Assembly (NCBI GenBank): GCA_035714225.1
Contig: DASTMK010000355.1
Coordinates: 1-28,896 of the forward strand
DNA: 28,896 nucleotides
From: CAADGY01 sp035714225
GTDB lineage: Bacteria > Acidobacteriota > Terriglobia > Bryobacterales > Bryobacteraceae
Reading direction: 5' to 3'
Shown: positions 24,085-28,896 of the stretch, one piece after another
Position numbering within the stretch: the first letter of the stretch is position 1
How the letters are laid out: the number at the start of each line of letters is the position of its first letter
Position numbers and translations under genes: made by a program
The notes under the pieces: generated by a model
The model's input: the letters and a program-made list of their open reading frames with translations, nothing else
Told to the model about the DNA's origin: nothing
The model's database searches: none

Positions 24085-26627
24085 CAAAATGTAAATCGAA
24101 CGGAAGCTTGCAACCGCCGTGCCGCACTGGCCGCTACCGGTTCCCCGAAAAACGGCGAGCTTTGGTTCCCGACCAGCCGCGTGTAGTTGACACGGTTCAG
24201 CACGTTAAACCCGTCAAGCGACAACACCACGGCGGGAGGCCGCTCGCTCGCGCCGCCCGAAAGCCGGAATGCCCGCGAAAGCCGCAAGTCCAGTCTGGAT
24301 TCGCCGGGCATCTGCAAAGCGTTCCTGCCCACGCCATTGGGCCGCTCCAGAGTCAGGCCGTCGCGGTTCAGATCCAGGCCCGTGGTCCATTCATAGGGCC
24401 GCCCGCTCGACGCCGAATAAATGATGCCAAGGCCGAAGCTCCGCGGTAAATCGACCAGCCCGGCCGCTCGAAAGCGATGACGCCGGTCCCAGTCGGCACG
24501 CGCCCACTGGCTGCGCAGGTCCAGGCTGTCCGGCGGAAGCCCGCCCGTATCGTTATGGGACGATCCCAGGCGGTATCGAACCTGTCCTCGAAAGAACCGC
24601 AGCATCCGCCCGTTCGCCGAAATGTGCAGTCCCTGCGATTTCATGGTTCCTGACGATTGTATCTGACGGATAAAACCGTAGGAGTCCATCGGCCGCTCGA
24701 AATCCGGCGGAAGTGGAGCGTTGGCGTCGATGGTGCGCCACAGGCTCGTTCCCCGCGTCACGGAATAATTGGCGCTGACCTGGAAATCCCGGGTGAACCG
24801 GTGCTCGATTCCCCCACTGAAATCGAAGCTGTAAGGCAGCTTCGCTCGCCGGGAAAGCTCGACGATGTTGGGCGGCAGTGCGGCCGTGCCGTCGATATCG
24901 AGGATCGGATAAGCCGGCGCCAGAATCTGAAGATCCCGAAGACGGAGCCCGTTCAATTGGAGCAGATCCGACACGGTGCCCATTCCGAGGCGGTCGTAGA
25001 ACATGCCGCCACCCGCGCGGATGACGGTCTTTCCGCTCTCGTTCAAACCCCACGCGATGGAGAGACGGGGTGCAATGTTGTTGTAGTCGCCCAAGTGCCC
25101 CTGTGCGTCATAGCGTAAGCCGAGCCCCAGGGTCAGCCGGGACGACAACTTGATATCGTCCTGGAGGAACGCCGAGCCCTGCCAGTAAAAGAAACTGACA
25201 TCCGGCTGTCCCACTCGAACCGTGTAGGACAGCGGGCGGCCGGTCACATAATCGTCCAGCGAGGCGAACTGGTAGGTACCGCCGAAATTATTGCGGTCCA
25301 CCAGGCGCTGCCATTCGAGCGTGGGCGTCATGATGCCCCAACGCAACGAGTGCCGGCCCCGCGTGTTCGAAAACACCCAGTTCAGCGACAGGCGATTGCG
25401 GTCCTGAGCCTGATCCTGCTGCGCGCCTCCTCCGGTGAACGCATCGTTGACGACAATTCTTGCGGCATCGGGCGTTGCGCTCGTATTGGTTTCGTGGCTG
25501 TTTCTGTAGCGTATTTCCAGGTCGGAGAAGAACGTGGCAGACGGAAACCAGCGGTATCCGAATCCCGCGACGTGATCGCGGTCCCGATTTTCATAAGCGG
25601 ATTCCGGGAGATTGAAGCCGCCGATTCCCTGCTTCTGCCATTCGCGATCGTACCCATATCTCCACGACAAAACATGCCGCTCGCCCACATAGCGGTTCAC
25701 GCGGCCGTAGATGCCCGTTTCCCGTTCAGGCTGCACGAGGCTCTGCTGAAGCAACCCCGAAGGTGTGCGGGCAAACACAGGCTGCTGGAGCTCGTCGGTT
25801 TGCCGCTCCACGCTCAACAGGAAGGTAGTATTGCCGGAACCGGTGAGCGGGCCGGTGAGATGTCCTTCAAAGAACCGCCGCTGTTGTGGAGGCCTGGTGG
25901 GTGAAAAAGCGTTGCGGGCGTTCATGCGCGCATCGCGCAACCCCGCCATGAAGCTGCCGTGAAACTGGTCCGAGCCCTGTTTGGTGATTACTTCAATACG
26001 CCCCCGTCCGGGACGCGAAAACTCCGCCGAATAACGATTCCGGTTGATGCGCACCTCGGCGATGGCCGACGGACTAACGCCTAGCTGGTCGGTTTCCATG
26101 CCATCCACCACCAGCGATACGCCTTCCGACCCCATCGCGCTATCGTCCACGAACTCGCCCGCGGCGGCCAGAATATCCTGGTCGAGGACCGGAAGCCCGT
26201 ACAGCATTTCGCTATCAAGCTCCAGGGCGTCGGCGTTCCCGGTCGGCGAGAGTTCCGGTTCGTCGCTTTGCGCAGTTACCGTCACCTCTTCCGAACGGCC
26301 GGCCAACTCCAGACGGATTTGCAGGTTTGATATGTCTCTGGTGATCTCGATTTCCTGTTGCGAGTCCGAAAAACCCGGAGAGCGGGCCTCCAGGCGGGCT
26401 TCTCCGGTGGGAAGGTTCTCGAAAGAAAACTTCCCTTCCACATTCGTTTCGGTGCTGCGGGCTCCGGGCGTTTCTCCTCCTGTGTGCAAGGTTATTTTGA
26501 CTCCCGGCACCGGTAAACCGGTTGAGTCCGTTACCGAGCCGCTCACGCGATGCCCTTGTATCCTTGTGCTCACGCTCTGGGCCTGTACGCTCCATCCGGC
26601 CAGCAACAATACGATCAGATACCTCAT
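24084..26627 (-). CDS. TonB-dependent receptor-like outer-membrane protein 3
   Basis: This 847-residue protein has a signal peptide (1-16, ending SVQA before QS), a carboxypeptidase-regulatory-like domain at about 24-110 (HRVSGSVTDSTGLPVPG, GKFSFENLPTGEARLEARSPGF), EEVTVTAQ, a plug-like region (VSLVVDGMETDQLGVSPSAIAEVRI, GRGRIEVITKQGSDQFHGSF in parts) and a barrel ending in ASVRFTF with the terminal Phe typical of barrel insertion. It is shorter than the two Oar-type proteins of this window and has a clearer receptor-like plug. The ATG at 26627 is chosen because the signal peptide begins there; the frame is open 23 codons further but that part has no signal-like features. A GGGGA lies directly against the ATG, too close for a normal ribosome site. 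It heads the cluster with the small exported protein, kinase and regulator. Confidence 0.88.
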   Translation of the reverse strand: MRYLIVLLLAGWSVQAQSVSTRIQGHRVSGSVTDSTGLPVPGVKITLHTGGETPGARSTETNVEGKFSFENLPTGEARLEARSPGFSDSQQEIEITRDISNLQIRLELAGRSEEVTVTAQSDEPELSPTGNADALELDSEMLYGLPVLDQDILAAAGEFVDDSAMGSEGVSLVVDGMETDQLGVSPSAIAEVRINRNRYSAEFSRPGRGRIEVITKQGSDQFHGSFMAGLRDARMNARNAFSPTRPPQQRRFFEGHLTGPLTGSGNTTFLLSVERQTDELQQPVFARTPSGLLQQSLVQPERETGIYGRVNRYVGERHVLSWRYGYDREWQKQGIGGFNLPESAYENRDRDHVAGFGYRWFPSATFFSDLEIRYRNSHETNTSATPDAARIVVNDAFTGGGAQQDQAQDRNRLSLNWVFSNTRGRHSLRWGIMTPTLEWQRLVDRNNFGGTYQFASLDDYVTGRPLSYTVRVGQPDVSFFYWQGSAFLQDDIKLSSRLTLGLGLRYDAQGHLGDYNNIAPRLSIAWGLNESGKTVIRAGGGMFYDRLGMGTVSDLLQLNGLRLRDLQILAPAYPILDIDGTAALPPNIVELSRRAKLPYSFDFSGGIEHRFTRDFQVSANYSVTRGTSLWRTIDANAPLPPDFERPMDSYGFIRQIQSSGTMKSQGLHISANGRMLRFFRGQVRYRLGSSHNDTGGLPPDSLDLRSQWARADWDRRHRFRAAGLVDLPRSFGLGIIYSASSGRPYEWTTGLDLNRDGLTLERPNGVGRNALQMPGESRLDLRLSRAFRLSGGASERPPAVVLSLDGFNVLNRVNYTRLVGNQSSPFFGEPVAASAARRLQASVRFTF

Positions 26628-26641
26628 TCCCCAAGCGATAG

Positions 26642-26657
26642 TGCAAGTGCTATTCCG
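26642..26657 (-). promoter_or_regulatory. Candidate sigma54 (-24/-12) promoter of the third receptor gene
   Basis: On the minus strand CGGAATAGCACTTGCA contains GG and GC separated by exactly 10 bases, with TTGCA at the -12 element as in the consensus TGGCAC-N5-TTGC. The CAC following GG is not conserved. The predicted transcript start is near 26631, about 4 bases before the ATG, which would make the leader nearly absent and fits the missing ribosome site. GG-N10-GC occurs by chance in GC-rich DNA, so this is tentative. Confidence 0.35.
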
Positions 26658-26707
26658 ACCCGATGACAAGCGTTTTGAGCAGGTTAGCGTCCCCATCGCC
26701 AGGCCTC

Positions 26708-26740
26708 GCGTGCGGATTCGTTACGGACAGCGTGCGGATT
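26708..26740. repeat. Two 11-bp direct repeats 22 bp apart, candidate activator sites
   Basis: GCGTGCGGATT occurs at 26708-26718 and again at 26730-26740. The start-to-start distance of 22 bp places both copies on the same face of the helix. They lie between the divergent third receptor gene and the DUF4440-like gene, 77-109 bases upstream of the start predicted for the sigma54-like promoter, which is where enhancer-binding proteins usually bind. Confidence 0.6.
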
Positions 26741-26779
26741 TGTATCAACTACGACCTGCTGCGCTTATGATGGATACCT

Positions 26780-27190
26780 ATGAGAACACTGCTCGCAATC
26801 GCCGGCGTCATGACCTCTTTTGCGGCTGCCGGCCAGGAAGTGGAGAATGCTGAAAAGGCCTGGGCCGCCGCCGTCGCAGCGAACGACTATGCCGCTATCG
26901 ACCGGCTGACGGGAGACGACCTGATTTATGGTCATTCGACGGGCCTGGTGGAAACCAAGAGCCAGTATGTGGCGGCATTGCGCTCCGGACAGCAGAAATA
27001 CGACCAGATCCGCCATGAGAGCATGAACGTGAAAACTCACGGCAACACGGCCGTGGTTTCATCCCGGGTGCGCATGACCGGCAGCACAAAAGGGAAACCG
27101 TTCGACAACCAACTCATCATGATGCACGTGTGGGTGAAGAACGGAGGCGCCTGGAAACTGGTGGGCCATCAGACAGCACGTATGCCGTGA
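26780..27190 (+). CDS. Secreted SnoaL/DUF4440-like protein (NTF2-like fold)
   Basis: This 136-residue protein has a signal peptide (residues 1-18, LLAIAGVMTSFAAAG) and one NTF2-like domain of the DUF4440/SnoaL type. The opening helix pair VENAEKAWAAAVAANDYAAIDRLTGDDLIYGH (given as its two halves VENAEKAWAAAVAAND and AAIDRLTGDDLIYGH) and the closing strands LIMMHVWVKNGG and WKLVGHQTARMP are typical of the family. Members form a cone-shaped barrel with a pocket; many are enzymes or binding proteins whose substrate cannot be predicted. Length is normal for a single domain plus signal. It is divergent from the third receptor gene and 21 bp before the nucleotidyltransferase-like gene. No strong ribosome site is seen before the ATG. 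Confidence 0.82.
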   Translation: MRTLLAIAGVMTSFAAAGQEVENAEKAWAAAVAANDYAAIDRLTGDDLIYGHSTGLVETKSQYVAALRSGQQKYDQIRHESMNVKTHGNTAVVSSRVRMTGSTKGKPFDNQLIMMHVWVKNGGAWKLVGHQTARMP

Positions 27191-27211
27191 GGAGCACGGC
27201 AACGGTGTGGA

Positions 27212-27784
27212 ATGAAGACTCTCGCTCAATTCCGGCAACAGGCGGTTTTCTTGAGAGAATCCTCCGGCTCTACCAATATCGAAAAAACGCTTTTGAAAGC
27301 TTTGAAGGTTCTGAAGCTGTTTAATATCCCGCACTATGTTTGCGGCGGCTTTGCAGTGCAGGAACGTGGTTACCCACGGTTCACAACGGACGTCGGTATT
27401 ATCGTGCCTGATGTGTCGTTCGCCATCGAGAAGCTGTCGATAAACGGCTTCAAGCAAAACCTCGGCTCCAACATGACTGTCACCGACCGCGAGACGAAGG
27501 TAGAGGTTGACCTTTTGCCGGGGGGCCAAAAGATTGATCCGGGACCGCTCACGTTGCCGATACCCACCCACGTTTCAGACAAACCGCAAATTCTGACTCT
27601 GGAAAAGCTGATATCAGCCAAGCTATCAACTTACATGGGCCGGGGAATCGAACGCAGTCAAGACTATGCCGATGTCGTCAAGCTCGTTCAAGCAAACCAC
27701 CTGCCGAGAGACTTCGGCGTTGACCCTAGAGTACGGGACGAATACCACAAGATTTGGGACGGCCTGCACCAGAAGGATATTTAA
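27212..27784 (+). CDS. Nucleotidyltransferase-like protein (AbiEii/MNT-like) with altered DxD motif
   Basis: This 190-residue soluble protein resembles the stand-alone nucleotidyltransferase-fold proteins related to AbiEii and MNT antitoxins. The glycine-rich motif CGGFAVQERGYPRFTTD (residues 44-60) leads into the metal-binding motif, which normally reads DxD. Here it reads D-V-G (Asp60, Gly62), a change explained by one base (GGT for GAT). The third acidic position appears present as Asp100 in KVEVDLLPGG. The C-terminal half (KLISAKLSTYMGRGIERSQDYADVVKLVQ, seen as KLISAKLSTYMG and RSQDYADVVKLV) matches the helical part of this family. The gene seems to use more A/T-ending codons than its neighbours, a possible sign of transfer. 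No partner AbiEi-like gene is adjacent. It may be catalytically impaired; role unknown. Confidence 0.75.
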   Translation: MKTLAQFRQQAVFLRESSGSTNIEKTLLKALKVLKLFNIPHYVCGGFAVQERGYPRFTTDVGIIVPDVSFAIEKLSINGFKQNLGSNMTVTDRETKVEVDLLPGGQKIDPGPLTLPIPTHVSDKPQILTLEKLISAKLSTYMGRGIERSQDYADVVKLVQANHLPRDFGVDPRVRDEYHKIWDGLHQKDI

Positions 27785-27817
27785 GCTCGTTTACAGCCGT
27801 CGCATCGGCTGCCAGAC

Positions 27818-28027
27818 TTACTTGACGCCGAACGCCGCTTCGTTCAGCGCGTCGATGATCAGGCGGGAATCGAGGCCGTGTTTTCGCGCCACTACTTCGA
27901 TGGAGCAATCGTCGCAGGAATCGCGGAACCTGAGGTTCTCGAAAACTTCGACGGTCTGCGGATACTGCACCTTCACGTCGCGAATCACCATGCTGGGGCG
28001 TATGAGCTGATCAAAACGGATTGCCAC
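27818..28027 (-). CDS. Small DUF1858/ScdA-N-like redox disulfide protein
   Basis: This 69-residue protein has no signal peptide. Residues 13-64 match the pattern of the hybrid-cluster-protein-associated redox disulfide domain (DUF1858) and of the related ScdA N-terminal domain: MVIRDVKVQYPQTVEVFE, a CxxC as CDDC (Cys38, Cys41), then IEVVARKHGLDSRLIIDALNEA. The fold is a small helical bundle whose cysteines could form a disulfide or bind metal or iron-sulfur precursors. The GTG start at 28027 is supported by GGAGGG 6 bases upstream. It is convergent with the nucleotidyltransferase-like gene and divergent from the CoA-transferase gene. The assignment rests on motif pattern alone. Confidence 0.72.
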   Translation of the reverse strand: MAIRFDQLIRPSMVIRDVKVQYPQTVEVFENLRFRDSCDDCSIEVVARKHGLDSRLIIDALNEAAFGVK

Positions 28028-28228
28028 GAATTACCCTCCAGTTTAAGCCTCAGTGAATACAGGGTACCAGAAACTCTCGATCCCGGCCCAGTGGTTGAAC
28101 TTTCGCACCCCGGCATCTCTCTTGAGTGATCCTCTGGGGGAAATACCCCGTCTTCTCCCTAAGATAATGATTTAAAACTAATTCAGTAGCGGTACAAAAC
28201 GTGCACCACTGTTATGTGGGTTTAGTCT
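28028..28228. other. Divergent intergenic region with a small GGGG/CCCC dyad
   Basis: These 201 bases separate the small redox protein gene (-) and the CoA-transferase gene (+). A short dyad, GGGG-AAATA-CCCC at 28137-28149, is followed by an AT-rich stretch (GATAATGATTTAAAACTAATT) that is unusual for this GC-rich window and is a likely place for promoter elements of the CoA-transferase gene. No promoter with both boxes could be fixed and no small open frame with a convincing start was seen. Confidence 0.4.
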
Positions 28229-28896
28229 GTGTGGAGAGATCTGTATAGGTTCAAGCTGACCTCAGCCGATGAAGCGATCCGGATCGTGGAATCAGGGAAT
28301 CGCGTACACGTGCACCAGGGGTGTTCCGAACCGGAGGAACTGGTGGCGGCTCTGATGCGCCGCGCACCGGAGTTGACGGACGTGGAGATCGTCCACTGCG
28401 CCACGATGGGAACCGCGGACTATACGCGGCCGGAGTTTGAGGGCCACTTCCGGCACGCGGCTTTCTTCATTGGCGGCAATGTCCGTGAGGCGGTGCAATG
28501 TTCGAGAGCCGATTACATTCCCATCTTCCTGTCGGAGATTGAAGCGCTATTCGAGAGCGGCGCGATGCCGATCGATGTCTCTCTTCTTCAGTGCACTCCA
28601 CCCGACGATTACGGATACATGAGTTTGGGTGCCGGAGTGGATATCGCACTAACCGCCGCCAGGTATTCCAAACACGTGATTGTCGAAGTCAACGACCAAT
28701 GCCCCCGCACTTTCGGCGATTGCTTCATCCACGTGCGCGACGTGGATGCCATGGTCGAATGTTCGCATCCGTTGCCCGAATATCGATCGCACGAAGTGAC
28801 CCCGGCAGATGAAAAGATCGCCGCACAGATTGCTAACCTGATACCCGATGGAGCGACGATTCAGACCGGCATCGGAGCAGTTCCCGACTGCGTGCT
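28229..28896 (+). CDS. Acetyl-CoA hydrolase / CoA-transferase, 3' part cut by window edge
   Basis: The frame is open from a GTG at 28229 to the window edge, giving 222 residues. An in-frame TAG at 28223-28225 limits the start to this GTG, and the resulting N-terminus (WRDLYRFKLTSADEAIRIVESGNRVHVHQG, seen as WRDLYRFKLTSADEA and VESGNRVHVHQG) is where this family normally starts. Further family features are VEIVHCATMGTADY, FRHAAFFIGGNVREAV, ADYIPIFLSEIE, DVSLLQCTPPDDYGYMSLGAGVD and TIQTGIGAVPD. The family moves CoA between acyl groups (4-hydroxybutyrate, succinate, acetate) or hydrolyses acetyl-CoA. The catalytic Glu lies in the C-terminal half beyond the window, so the reaction cannot be narrowed. 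The ribosome site is weak (GTGGG about 8 bases upstream). Confidence 0.9.
   Translation, partial: MWRDLYRFKLTSADEAIRIVESGNRVHVHQGCSEPEELVAALMRRAPELTDVEIVHCATMGTADYTRPEFEGHFRHAAFFIGGNVREAVQCSRADYIPIFLSEIEALFESGAMPIDVSLLQCTPPDDYGYMSLGAGVDIALTAARYSKHVIVEVNDQCPRTFGDCFIHVRDVDAMVECSHPLPEYRSHEVTPADEKIAAQIANLIPDGATIQTGIGAVPDCV

Overview
The window looks like a chromosomal segment of an Acidobacteriota bacterium, probably a Solibacter/Bryobacter-type soil organism. This is inferred from the high GC content, the several large Oar-type outer-membrane receptors that begin with a carboxypeptidase-regulatory-like domain, the characteristic N-terminal winged-helix regulator fused to a membrane anchor, and a palindromic dispersed-type repeat. 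No phage, transposase, CRISPR array, tRNA or rRNA was seen. Coding density is high and the largest gap between genes (286 bp) is filled mostly by a riboswitch.

Layout. 1-365 (-): start of a two-TM membrane protein cut by the left edge. 464-2831 (+): a tandem DUF2007-like protein followed after 10 bp by a cytoplasmic GH15 glucoamylase/trehalase-type enzyme. 2869-4140 (-): a membrane-anchored winged-helix regulator, divergent from 4230-15325 (+), which holds an exported sulfatase, an Oar-type receptor, an exported calcineurin-like phosphoesterase, a second Oar-type receptor and an exported metallo-beta-lactamase-fold hydrolase. Short spacings (10 bp and a TGATG overlap) tie each receptor to the hydrolase that follows it.

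15412-20463 (-): a complete vitamin B12 import operon. A cobalamin riboswitch is followed by a BtuB-like receptor, a BtuF-like binding protein, a BtuD-like ATPase and a BtuC-like permease, all overlapping by a few bases. The ATPase gene appears to start with CTG. 20554-26627 (-): a third receptor-like protein, a small exported protein coupled to it by TGATG, a REP-like palindrome, then a histidine kinase and a sigma54-type response regulator overlapping by ATGA. A sigma54-like promoter and two 11-bp direct repeats 22 bp apart lie upstream of the receptor gene.

26780-28896: a secreted SnoaL/DUF4440-like protein, a nucleotidyltransferase-like protein with one missing catalytic aspartate, a small CxxC redox protein (-), and the start of an acetyl-CoA hydrolase/CoA-transferase cut by the right edge.

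The best-supported functional unit is the riboswitch-controlled B12 operon. The least described ones are the regulator-sulfatase-receptor-hydrolase locus and the receptor-linked two-component cluster.
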